A stretch of 64,000 nucleotides of DNA from Perognathus longimembris pacificus (Eukaryota > Chordata > Mammalia > Rodentia > Heteromyidae), in NCBI RefSeq assembly GCF_023159225.1, contig NC_063166.1, positions 79,943,785 to 80,007,784 on the forward strand. Reading direction: 5' to 3'. The position numbers and the translations under genes were made by a program. This document shows, one piece after another, positions 1 to 8,600 of the stretch (position 1 is the first letter of the stretch; every line of letters starts with the position of its first letter). The notes below the pieces were generated by a model. The model searched no databases. It was not told the origin of the DNA and was given only the letters and a program-made list of their open reading frames with translations.

Positions 1-7
1 CTTTATC

Positions 8-128
8 GTGCTGGCTGTCCTACACCCCCGCAGCATATTGAACATCGTGGCTGGCTTCTGCCAAATGGTCTTCTGACATTGCCGAATGTCCTTTCGGGGG
101 TAAAATTAGCACCTGGTTGAGAACTGCT
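8..128 (-). mobile_element. MER20-like hAT-Charlie DNA transposon fragment
   Basis: The stretch reads like the antisense of MER20: blocks resembling 'gacattgccgaatgtcc', a G-rich run followed by 'aaaattagcacc', and an end near 'ggttgagaactgctca'. MER20 is a non-autonomous, inactive placental-mammal hAT element. The subfamily name is from memory of the consensus; a related MER5-type element is the alternative. No transposase is encoded. Confidence 0.6.
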
Positions 129-519
129 CAGGTTGGCAGTTGGCCAGTGTCAGGATCCTGTGGAAACCACGGCGGCGGCTCCTCCGTGGGTGTGGATGGG
201 GGCAAGACTGGCTGCTTCGGCCCCAGCTGGAGGAAGGGAGTTGGGGGGGGGGAGGGAGCCAGCAGGGCCTGGGAGGCCAAGCACTTCCTCCCGCCCAGTC
301 CACCATTCTAAGGTCGTGGAAGGCGTTCCCAGGTGGTGGGGTATGAACCCGAGGGCACTGGAGGACAGGTTTCGACGACCCTGTGCTATTGATCCTTGGT
401 GATATTAAATATCTAATAACGTGATGGTCAGACACAGAGCAGACAAGATGGATGCTTGCTGTATACAGCCTAGAGTCTTAGCACTGAGACAGAGTGACTT
501 TCTGAGTCTTTCTTTTTTT

Positions 520-710
520 TTTTTTTTTTTGGCCTTGGACTCAGGGCCTGAGCACTGTCCCTGGCTTCTTCTTGCTCAAGGCTAGCACTCCGCCACTTGA
601 GCCACAGCGCCGCTTCTGGCCGTTTTCTGTATATGTGGTGCTGGGGAATCGAACCTAGGGCCTCGTGTATCCGAGGCAGGCACTCTTGCCACTAGGCTAT
701 ATCCCCAGCC
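520..710 (-). mobile_element. IDL-Geo dimeric SINE, full length
   Basis: Read on the minus strand it starts GGGGCTGGGGATATAGCC, carries a tRNA-like B-box and the Geo right monomer, and ends in an A tail (the T-run on plus). Direct repeats of about 18 bp starting CTGAGTCTTT flank it at 502-519 and 711-728, the mark of L1-driven insertion; part of that length is T-tract. The family is restricted to Geomyoidea, so it dates the insertion to that lineage. Confidence 0.92.
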
Positions 711-862
711 CTGAGTCTTTCTTTTTTTCTTTCTTTATTATCGTTAGGACTCAAGTTTGTTTATTATTATTCGGACTTAAGTTTGAACATGTGGCTTTAT
801 CCCTTGCTTTGCGGCTGCTCTGTCGCTGAGCCCTGGTTCCAGTTCTTTCTCTGCTCTGGTCA

Positions 863-1172
863 TTTTTGAGATGGGGGTCTTGCATTTGCCCAGGTCATCA
901 CGGACTGTGCTTCCTGCTGTAGGTGAGATGCCAGGCCTGGCCTCCACCCCTACCTTCGGCCATTGGAGTCCCTTGGCCTCTGCTGCCCAGGCTGGCCGAA
1001 AACAGCGATCCTCCCGATTGGTGTCTCCTACGTAGCTGGATTGATGAATGTACACCGCTGGGCCCAGGTACTGGTTGAGAGGAGGTGTGCTCAGGCTGGC
1101 TTTGAACTGCCATCTTTCCAATCTCAGCGTCCCCAGTAGCTCGGATTGCAGGTGAGAGCCACCGTTGCCCAG
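863..1172 (-). mobile_element. 7SL/B1-like SINE monomers, two or more, diverged
   Basis: Two blocks resemble the antisense of B1/7SL SINEs. One runs about 985-1066 (CTGCCCAGGCTGGCC to GCTGGGCCC). The other runs about 1087-1172, ending TTGCAGGTGAGAGCCACC. The block at 863-980 also opens like an antisense Alu/B1 (GAGATGGGGGTCTTGC). The copies are old and I could not find target duplications. Confidence 0.65.
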
Positions 1173-1404
1173 CTTCAGTCTTTATGCTTTTGCCAAAAAT
1201 GCTTATAGAAAAGGAACTCAACAGGGCTAGAGGTGGGGCACGGATCGGAAAGCACTAGCCAGTGAGTGGAAGCCAGCCTCAGACACTGAGTCCAAGTTCC
1301 GGTTTCAGACCCACAAAAAACGTAATAAAAGCAACTCACACGATTGGGAAAAAGGGAACGTACAGATAAGAGAAGTGAAGACAAGAAAACAAGCACTGCT
1401 TTTG

Positions 1405-1640
1405 GAGGAGGCGGATCGTAGGAACGCGCGCTGTCACCTTGCTTCTTTAGGTCAGTGTCTGTTGCACGGTTGGCTGGGGGCGGCCTGTCTCTGTGGCCTG
1501 AGTCTGGGTGAGACGGCCCAGGGCCTCGCTCGCTCAGTAGTGAACCCCCTGCGAGCGCTGGGGACCGTGAGCGGTCCAGAGCCAGGCATTGTTGGGTGTG
1601 CAGTGTCTACACGCACAGCGAGATCGCTGCAGGCGGAAGC
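1405..1640. other. CpG-enriched unique stretch
   Basis: CpG dinucleotides are visibly denser here than in flanking DNA, for example GGATCGTAGGAACGCGCGC, CTCGCTCGCTC and GCGAGCGC. There is no repeat signature and no supported reading frame. It could be a weak CpG island, regulatory DNA, or simply less CpG-depleted DNA. No TATA or CCAAT element stood out. Confidence 0.35.
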
Positions 1641-1888
1641 CCCAATCTCAACCTGAAATCCATTGTTCTTTTGTTTCAGATGCACCTTCTGCACAATGTC
1701 TGAAGGTCATATTACGTGATATTTTAATAATTTGGCACAGAAATGCAACCTCTTGGTCTGTAACTTTGCACCTGTGGTGTCATGTCCGTGTTCATGACAT
1801 TGTTAGATTTTGGAGCATTTCTGTTTTGGGACTTCAGTGTGTTTGAGTTTGGGATGTTCCAGGTGAAGTAGAAAGATGTAGAAGTTCT

Positions 1889-2095
1889 TTTTTTTTTTTT
1901 TTGCCAGTCCTGGGCCTTGGACTCAGGGCCTGAGCACTGTCCCTGGCTTGTTTTTTGCTCAAGGCTAGCACTCTGCCACTTGAGCCACAGCGCCACTTCT
2001 GGCCATTTTCTGTATATGTGGTGCTGGGGAATCGAACCCAGGGCTTCATGTATACGAGGCAAGCGCTCTTGCCACTAGGCTATATCCCCAGCCCC
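1889..2095 (-). mobile_element. IDL-Geo dimeric SINE, full length
   Basis: A complete minus-strand copy with tRNA-like left half, Geo right half and A tail. A perfect 16-bp target duplication AAGATGTAGAAGTTCT lies at 1873-1888 and 2096-2111, so both ends are exact and the insertion is recent. Confidence 0.95.
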
Positions 2096-2246
2096 AAGAT
2101 GTAGAAGTTCTGTCCTCATGGTTTCTGTGCACTTCTGAGAAGGTGGGGCCAAGTTCATGTTTCTGCTGGTGTGCTCACATCCTCTAAAAGATCACCATCA
2201 GGTCCTTCACATGCCATTTCTGCTTTGTACTCTGCTGATGGGGGCA

Positions 2247-2322
2247 ATAGATAGATAAAAAACAGATATATATATAGAGAGAGAGATGGATGGATGGATG
2301 ATAGATAGGTGATAGATAGATC
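2247..2322. repeat. GATA/GATG/TA microsatellite
   Basis: Interrupted short tandem repeats: GATA units, a TA run, a GA run, then three GGAT units and more GATA. A compound imperfect microsatellite. Confidence 0.85.
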
Positions 2323-2387
2323 ACAAAGTCTTTGAAATTAATATCTAAACAACAAGATTTTTATTTTCTTTTAGGAAAACGGGGGTA

Positions 2388-2602
2388 CATGGTAGTTCAT
2401 GCCTGAAATCCTAGCTCTCTGGGAGGCCGAGAACAGGAGGGCTGTGCTTTGAGATCAGTCTCACACGCCTTCTCAATCCATAACTGGGTGCAGTGGTGTC
2501 TCCCTGTCATTCCCAGCTACGTGGAAGGGCGAGCACTGGCAAGGACCGCAGTCCCAGGCCAGCCTGGGGAGAGACACAAGACTGTATCTCCACCATCAAT
2601 CC
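2388..2602 (+). mobile_element. 7SL/B1-like SINE dimer, diverged
   Basis: Two successive B1/Alu-like monomers are readable: one near 2395-2455 (CATGCCTGAAATCCTAGCTC, then GGGAGGCCGAG), and one from about 2487 (GGTGCAGTGGTGTC, later CAGCTACGTGG and CCAGCCTGGGGAGAGACACAAGAC). Strongly diverged, so older than the IDL-Geo copies. Confidence 0.65.
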
Positions 2603-3795
2603 ATCTCTATGTGTGTGCACGTGTATCGATATGCATTCACATATACATTTTATTTAAAAAATAAAGTATTCAAAAATCATGCAAACGTGCGAAGATTTTG
2701 CTGTGCTAGCATGTGCTTCTTCAGTGTTTCAGCTGCATCTTCGGAACCTGAGTTAGGCGAATGGACGCGCAAGGGAGTGGGCAGGCCACCAGGAAAGTAG
2801 TAGAGTCGCTCAGTGGGGGTCGCGATGGCTGAGTCCTGGCAGAGTCAGCACACGGGCTGAGCCGAGGGGACAGCTTTGCAGGGCACCATGGACGGGGCTC
2901 CCGCTGGGTGCTACGGCAGTGCCCGGGGCCCCGTGTGCAGCAGCCCCTGAGGGCCTTCCTGTCCTCCCCTCATGGAAAGCAACTTCCATTCCATCCCCCC
3001 TCCCACCCCATTCCTGCTCCTTTCCAGCCCTGCCATACGGCACTGGCTTGTCACCCGCTGTGTCTCTTGGGGGGCAGGGGGGGATCCCCAGAGGTAGGGC
3101 CTGTGTCTAATTCCTCCACATGTCCTCAACTTTACCCGGTGGCCACCACATACTAGGCCCTCAATAGATTGTTTAGTGAGCGCATGAGCAGGTTTACCCC
3201 TGTGGTTTACCCTGTGGACATTGCAAGGAGGGGACAAGAATTCATTTAAACTTGAATATAGGCTTTCTTTCCCCGTGAGCATATTGATAAAGGACAGCGG
3301 CTGATTTCTTCAGAGAGAGAAAAATGACAGAGCAGCCATCCACAGTATATTTCAAACTTCTGTCAACTTTTCTTTAAAAAAAAAAAAACAAAAAACAACC
3401 CAAACCTGTCCACCAATGCTCCTATCATTTTTCAAATTTCATGTCCTCCTTTTTTCCGATGCTGTCCATCCGTCATTTTAGGCAGGGAGAATCCATCATG
3501 CTAGAGGCTAAATAACTTCCAAAGCTGTCATAGAGTGGACACAAAGACACCCACCCCCCCACCCCCCCCCCGCCGTGTTATTCCGAACAGAGTTGTCTAC
3601 GCTGGAGGCAACGGGCCTGCTGGGCCAGGGCGCATGGCATCCTGGGAGCAGACTGCAAATGGCTTTCAGAAGAAGAAAGGAAAACCCCACTGGAGGAGAA
3701 GGTAGACCTCATTTCTCCTCAGGAGTTGCCACCTACCAGGTACCCAGATCAGTTACGTTGAGTTCTTTTTCCTTTTACAGAGAGAGAGAGTCTTT
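2603..3795. other. Mostly unique DNA with a short L2/MIR-type tail
   Basis: No gene is supported. Positions 3140-3190 (CCACATACTAGGCCCTCAATAGATTG) resemble the conserved 3' end of L2/MIR elements. There is an A-rich tract at 3376-3398 and a C-rich tract at 3549-3573. The rest shows no recognisable element. Confidence 0.5.
3783..3795. repeat. Left target-site duplication of the twin-primed L1
   Basis: AGAGAGAGTCTTT (13 bp) recurs exactly at 5615-5627, bracketing the L1 at 3796-5614. The site lies in a short GA run. Confidence 0.85.
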
Positions 3796-4353
3796 TTTTT
3801 TTTTTTATTTTATTTTTTTTTATTTTTTTTATTTTTTATTTTTTTTTCTCAAATTTTTATTATCAAACTGATGTACAGAGAGGTTACAGTATCATACGTT
3901 GGGCATTGGATACATTTCTTGTACTGTTTGTTGCCTTGTCCCTCATGCCCCCCTCCCTCCCCCCTTTCCCTCCCCCCTCCCAGTTGTTCAGTTCACTTAC
4001 ACCAAATAGTTTTGCAAGTATTGCTTTTGTAGTTATTTCTCTTTTTTTACCCTGTGTCTCTCGAATTTGGTATTCCCTTTGAATTTCCTACTTCCCATAC
4101 CAGTAAACACGGTTTCCAATATACTCAGATAAGATTACAGAGATAGTGTAGGTGCAAACATAGGAAGGTGATACAAAACATCATCAATAATAGAAACTAC
4201 ACATACACATAAGACGTTTAAAGTAATTATAACTGTGATATATCACTTGTTTCCATATCATGGAGTTCATTTCATTTAGCATCATCTTATGTGTTTCTAA
4301 GGGTATAGCTATTGGGCCTTGTGATGCTCTGCTATGGCTTGCCTAAACCTGTA

Positions 4354-5395
4354 CTAATTATTCCCAATAAGGGAGGCCATAGAGTCCATGTTTCTTTGGG
4401 TCTGGCTCACTTCACTTAGTATAACTATTTCCAAGTCCTTCCATTTCCTTACAAATGGAACAATGTCATTCTTTCTGATAGAGGCATAAAATTCCATTGT
4501 GTAAATGTACCACATTTTCCTGATCCATTCATCTACGGAGGGGCATCTGGGTTGGTTCCAGCTTCTCGCTATGACAAATTGTGCTGCGATGAACATTGTT
4601 GTGCTGGTGGCATTACTGTGATTTTGTTTGTGGGCTTTTGGATAGATACCCAACAGTGGGGCTGCTGGGTCATAGGGGAGTTCTATATTGAGCCTTCTGA
4701 GGAATCTCCATACTGCTTGCCAGAGTGGCTGAACCAGTTTACATTCCCACCAACAATGAAGTAGGGTTCCCTTTTGGCCACATCCCCTCCAACAATTGTT
4801 ATTGTTAGTTTTCTTGATATATGACATTCTTACTGGGGTGAGATGGAATCTCAATGTTGTTTTGATTTGCATTTCCTTTATGGCCAGTGATGTAGAGCAT
4901 TTTTTCATATGTCTATTGGCCATTCTCATTTCCTCATCAGAGAAGTTTCTTTGTAAGTCTTTAGCCCACTTGATGAGGGGGCTATTGGTTCTTTGCAGTT
5001 TTGTTTTGGAAGAAGGTAATTTTTTTAGTTCTGCATATATTTTAGAGATGAGGCCTTTGTCTGTTGAATGTCCGGTAAAGATTTTCTCCCAGTCTGTGGG
5101 CTTTCTGTTTATCTTGAGAGCTATGTCCTTTGCCGTGCAGAAGCTCTGGAGTTTGATGCAATCCCATTTGTCCAACCTTTCTTTGATTTGTAGCCTTTCA
5201 GGGTCTTTGTTAAGGAAGTTCTGTCCTGTGCCAAGGAGCCCAAGTGTTTCTCCTACTCCTTCCTTTAGTGTCTTCAGGGTGCCTGTTTTGATTTCAAGGT
5301 CTTTAATCCATTTGGAATTGATTTTGGTGCAGGGTGATATATAAGGATCTAGTTTTAGTTTGTTGCATGTGTTGAGCCAGTTTTGCCAGCACCAC
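4354..5395 (-). pseudogene. L1 ORF2 C-terminal part, 5'-truncated
   Basis: About 345 codons of the ORF2 C-terminal region stay open from the inversion junction to the stop at 4354, as far as I read them. They carry the conserved cysteine motif with spacing C-x3-C-x7-H-x4-C ([18 protein letters not shown]). The endonuclease and most of the reverse transcriptase are missing, so the copy cannot move itself. The lack of internal stops suggests a young insertion. Confidence 0.9.
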
Positions 5396-5396
5396 T

Positions 5397-5614
5397 TAGA
5401 ATAGCAAAAACACTCCTAAGCAGAAAGAACAGTGCTGGAGGAATTACAATACCCAACTTCAAGCTGTATTATAAAGCTATAGTAATAAAAACAGCTTGGT
5501 ATTGGCACCGGAACAGGCCTGAAGACCAATGGAACAGAATTGAAGACCCAGAATTAAACCCACAGAACTATGCCTACTTAATCTTTGATAAAGGAGCTAA
5601 AACAATAGTATGGA
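5397..5614 (+). pseudogene. L1 ORF2 fragment, inverted relative to the rest of the element
   Basis: This plus-strand piece encodes the ORF2 stretch from [15 protein letters not shown] to KTIVWK. In the longer copy at 14338-17165 that stretch lies immediately upstream of the part found here on the minus strand (4354-5395). It reads open to the target duplication. Opposite orientation inside one pair of target duplications marks it as a 5' inversion rather than a second insertion. Confidence 0.9.
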
Positions 5615-5729
5615 AGAGAGAGTCTTTATGTAAAAACGAAGGCCCATTTCTTCCAGTGACAAGTGCTTTCCTGCAATCATAGCTCTGCATCTCGCTTTGT
5701 CCGGTTCTAAAGGGGAGTCGTGGTTAGTT

Positions 5730-6235
5730 GCAAAGTACAGAAAAGTGTACGGAAGGAAATAAGAATTGTGCAATATGCTACTACCCAGAGAGAACTGCTA
5801 GTTAGTTGTGTTTTGGGGGTGTTTTTTCTCCTTTCAGTCACACACACACACATACACACACATACACATACACTTACAGAAACACCCGGGGTACACATAT
5901 GTATTTATTTGTGTGCATGTATGTGTATGTATGCTATTATGAGTTTTTTTTTTAACAGATTTGGTGTTATAGTCTTTATGGGATTTTGTATCTTGCATTT
6001 CTCAATCAATTAGAAGTTACTCATTTTTCTATGTGTGTTGTACAGGATCTGTGAAACATGGTGTTTGAAGACTATATTGTATTTGATTTCATGGATATAC
6101 CATAATTTATTAATGGTGTTATGCATGCTGATTGCTCTGCTTTTGGCAATGTGGCATTTTATTTATTGCATTGTCCCCGTCTTTTAGCTATTCTGTGTTT
6201 ATCATCTATATAATTCTCAGGAATCATAATCTTAT
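5730..6235 (-). mobile_element. Ancient L1M-type 3' fragment
   Basis: Diverged antisense L1 signatures appear in order: ACAGAAAAGTGTACGG then CTACTACCCAGAGAGAACTG near 5738-5803, and ATGGATATACCATAATTTAT with TTTTGGCAATG further on. A CA microsatellite splits it. It predates the rodents; there is no open frame. Confidence 0.6.
5838..5880. repeat. CA-rich microsatellite
   Basis: CACACA tracts interrupted by CATA units, inside the old L1 fragment. Confidence 0.85.
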
Positions 6236-6527
6236 CTTTTTATTAGAATGTCAAAGATAGGTAAATGGATTTTTTTTATAACTCACAGATTCAACCTACG
6301 AGAAGCTTTCTGGTTGTCTCTTAAATCAGTGAGAGCGATTATATATGTTCACTCTTATAATACAGATTAAATTCTGTCAATTAAATGAGTAGGCTTGTAT
6401 TTCTTTCCTGTTTACCGATTTGCTGTGAGCGGAGGTACAAGTCCTCATTTGAGATCAGAGGAGGCTGGGAATATTCTAGAACGGGGACTCAGAAGGCTTC
6501 TGTAGGAGAGGGTGAAATGACAGGGCA

Positions 6528-6612
6528 AGGTCAGAATCTCAGCTGTGCTGTTTGCTTGCTGGGTGACCTTGGACATCTTTGTGGACTTGTAAGAGCCTCA
6601 AGTTTCTGACCC
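6528..6612 (+). mobile_element. MIR fragment
   Basis: TGCTGGGTGACCTTGGACA followed by AGAGCCTCAAGTTTCTG matches the MIR core and downstream part (tgtgtgacctt...gagcctcagtttcc) in order. An old tRNA-derived SINE, diverged and truncated. Confidence 0.65.
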
Positions 6613-6714
6613 AGACCCCAGGACAGATCAGTCACAGGTCGGATAAACCTTGCCTTATCTGAGCTGGTAGTTACACATAATTCTTTTTGAGTAAACTGAT
6701 GTCTAGCTTTCCTT

Positions 6715-7365
6715 TTTAAGTCTACATAGCCTTACTGAGATGATATATACAGTCTATAAAATTCGCCTGTTTAAAATACACCATTCAGTGATTTTTTTGA
6801 AAAAGAAAATTATAGAGATGCACAATTATCAGCACAATTCAAGGTTTTGAACCTTTCCACCACCCCAAAACAATCCTTGTCACTCTATGCCCAGATCTCC
6901 AGCTCTTGGCGAATCCTTGCTTTTGGCCACTGTAAATTTGCCTGTTCTGAACACTTCAAGTGGGTGGACTCACACATGGTGTGGGTTTTTTTTTTTTAAT
7001 CTAGCTTCTTCCATTTAACAGCACAGTTTTGAGGTCCGTATCTGTTATCTCATGGAGCAAGACAGTTGCTCTTTTTCACCACCAAATAGCATTCCACAGC
7101 ATGAGATACCATATTGTTTATCCGGTTGCTAGACATTTGTATTTATCTCATTTCGTTTGCCATTGTGAATCCTGCTGCTATTAACATTTGTGTAAAAAAA
7201 ATCACTAAGTAAATACAGATTGTGTTTTATTCTCCTGGACATACACAACTAGGAGCAGAGTCACTAAATTGTGTGGTAATTTGTTTTTGACTTTTAAAGA
7301 AAATTCAAGGACTTTTTTTAAAGTGGCTGGACCATTTTCTATTCTGGCAATTGTCTTGCTTTCTT
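6715..7365 (-). mobile_element. Ancient L1M-type ORF2/3' fragment
   Basis: Antisense L1M landmarks occur in the expected order: AATACACCATTCAGTGATTT, CCTTTCCACCACCCC, TTTGCCTGTTCTGAACA, AATAGCATTCCACAGCATG, GTTTATCCGGTTGCTAGACA, and CTAGGAGCAGAGTCACTAAA. All frames are broken. Confidence 0.75.
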
Positions 7366-7388
7366 GAGTATTTTCTCCTTGAATAAAA

Positions 7389-7612
7389 GTCCCTGGGGCT
7401 TGAACTCGGGGCTGAAGTTCTATCCCTTAGCTTTTTTTTTTTTGCTCAAAGATGGTGCTCTACCCCTTGAGCCACAGCTGCGCTCCAGCTTTTTGGTGGT
7501 TAATTAGAGATTAGAGTCCCGTAGACTTGAGTGCCCAAGCTGACTTTGAACTGTGATCCTTAGATCTCAACTTCCTGAGTAGCTGGGGTTCCAGGTGTGA
7601 ACTCTGAGAGCC
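7389..7612 (-). mobile_element. Composite SINE: 7SL/B1-like left half plus Geo-like right half
   Basis: On the minus strand the right part (Geo-like: GAGCGCAGCTGTGGCTCAAG to GAGTTCAAGCCCC) follows a B1-like left part with the linker TCTCTAATTAACCACCAAA. The same layout recurs many times in this window, so it is a family rather than a chance neighbour pair. Confidence 0.75.
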
Positions 7613-7978
7613 CTGTCGAGGTCTCTTTTAGAAAGGTCCTATTCCAGGAGGGTTTACCCAAAGCCCCATGTCCTTCCCCCTTTGTGTTCAGTTCTGACTT
7701 CGGGAGGCTCAGTAGCGTGCTCACGTTCCTGCCTTTCCGGTTTGGAATGGCTTAGATGGGTCCTCGGTGTGTGGTAAAGAGCACTACCCTCCAGATGGGG
7801 CTCAGACAGGGACCGGCGCTGCAGGACAATGTGAACGCAAGGACTGGAGGTGGGCGGTGCCCCCGGCCTTAGAATGGGCCCCGGGACCCTCTGTCCAGAG
7901 GAGGGGTGGCCGGTTCCCTGGCACAGGGCTCATGGCTATGGAAAGGGTGGAGTTCCAATTCCAGACATCGCTCCAACC

Positions 7979-8600
7979 TGCCCTGACCTCCACGAAGGTC
8001 AGCCCCCCGACTTCTCCTGACCTCCACAGAGGTCAGCCCCCCCACCTCCCCTGACCTCCACAGAGGTCAGCTCCCCAACCTTCCCTGACCTCCACAGAGG
8101 TCAGCTCCCCACCACCCCTGACCTCCACAGAGGTCAGCCCCCCGACTTCTCCTGACCTCCACAGAGGTCAGCCCCCCCACCTCCCCTGACCTCCACAGAG
8201 GTCAGCTCCCCACCACCCCTGACCTCCACAGAGGTCATCCCCCCACCTCCCCTGACCTCCACAGAGGTCAGCCCCCCACCTCCCCTGACCGACTTCCCCT
8301 GACCTCCACAGAGGTCGGCTCCCTGACTTCTGACCTCCACAGAGGTCAGCCCCCAACTTCTCCTGACCTCCACAGAGGTCAGCCCCCCCCACCCCTGACC
8401 TCCACAGAGGTCAGGCCCCCAACTTCTCCTGACCTCCACAGAGGTCAGCCCCCCACCTCCCCTGACCTCCACAGAGGTCAGCCCCCCCACCTCCCCTGAC
8501 CTCCACAGAGGTCAGCTCCCCGACCTTCCCTGACCTCCACAGAGGTCAGCTCTCCGACCTTCCCTGACCTCCACAGAGGTCAGCTCTCCGACCTCCCCTG
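7979..8600. repeat. 33-34 bp minisatellite carrying an ER6 nuclear-receptor motif in each unit
   Basis: I count 18 tandem units with the core TGACCTCCACAGAGGTCA. Sixteen are identical; the first (7984-8001) has a CCACGA spacer and the tenth (8300-8317) ends AGGTCG. Cores start at 7984, 8018, 8052, 8086, 8119, 8153, 8187, 8220, 8253, 8300, 8331, 8364, 8396, 8430, 8463, 8497, 8531 and 8565. Each core is TGACCT-N6-AGGTCA, the everted repeat ER6, and also a 7-bp perfect inverted repeat with loop CACA. Linkers are C-rich (GCCCCCCACCTCCCC type). One partial unit sits near 8285. Confidence 0.97.

Larger units (their letters stand above)
3796..5614 (-). mobile_element. L1 retrotransposon, 5'-truncated with inverted 5' segment
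   Basis: The T/A-rich start (3796-3850) is the antisense of the poly(A) tail, followed by the 3' UTR (to about 4353) and ORF2 on the minus strand up to about 5395. From about 5397 the L1 sequence switches to the plus strand and ends at 5614. A 13-bp duplication flanks the whole. This is the structure expected from twin priming. The inverted part is the L1 segment just 5' of the minus-strand part, with roughly 20 bases lost at the junction. Confidence 0.93.

Noticed and set aside
1889..2095. tRNA gene (B-box GGTTCGATTCC and tRNA-like start)
   Set aside because: The tRNA-like half is fused to the Geo monomer with an A tail and target duplications, so it is a SINE. The same holds for the other IDL-Geo copies.
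4796..5344. 182-codon plus-strand frame, and its near twin at 15371-15853
   Set aside because: Antisense of L1 ORF2 in both copies; similarity between the two only reflects the shared L1.
7984..8582. CRISPR-like repeat/spacer look (palindromic repeat with about 16-bp linkers)
   Set aside because: The linkers are near-identical C-rich sequences, not unique spacers, and the surrounding DNA is mammalian with SINEs and L1. It is a minisatellite.
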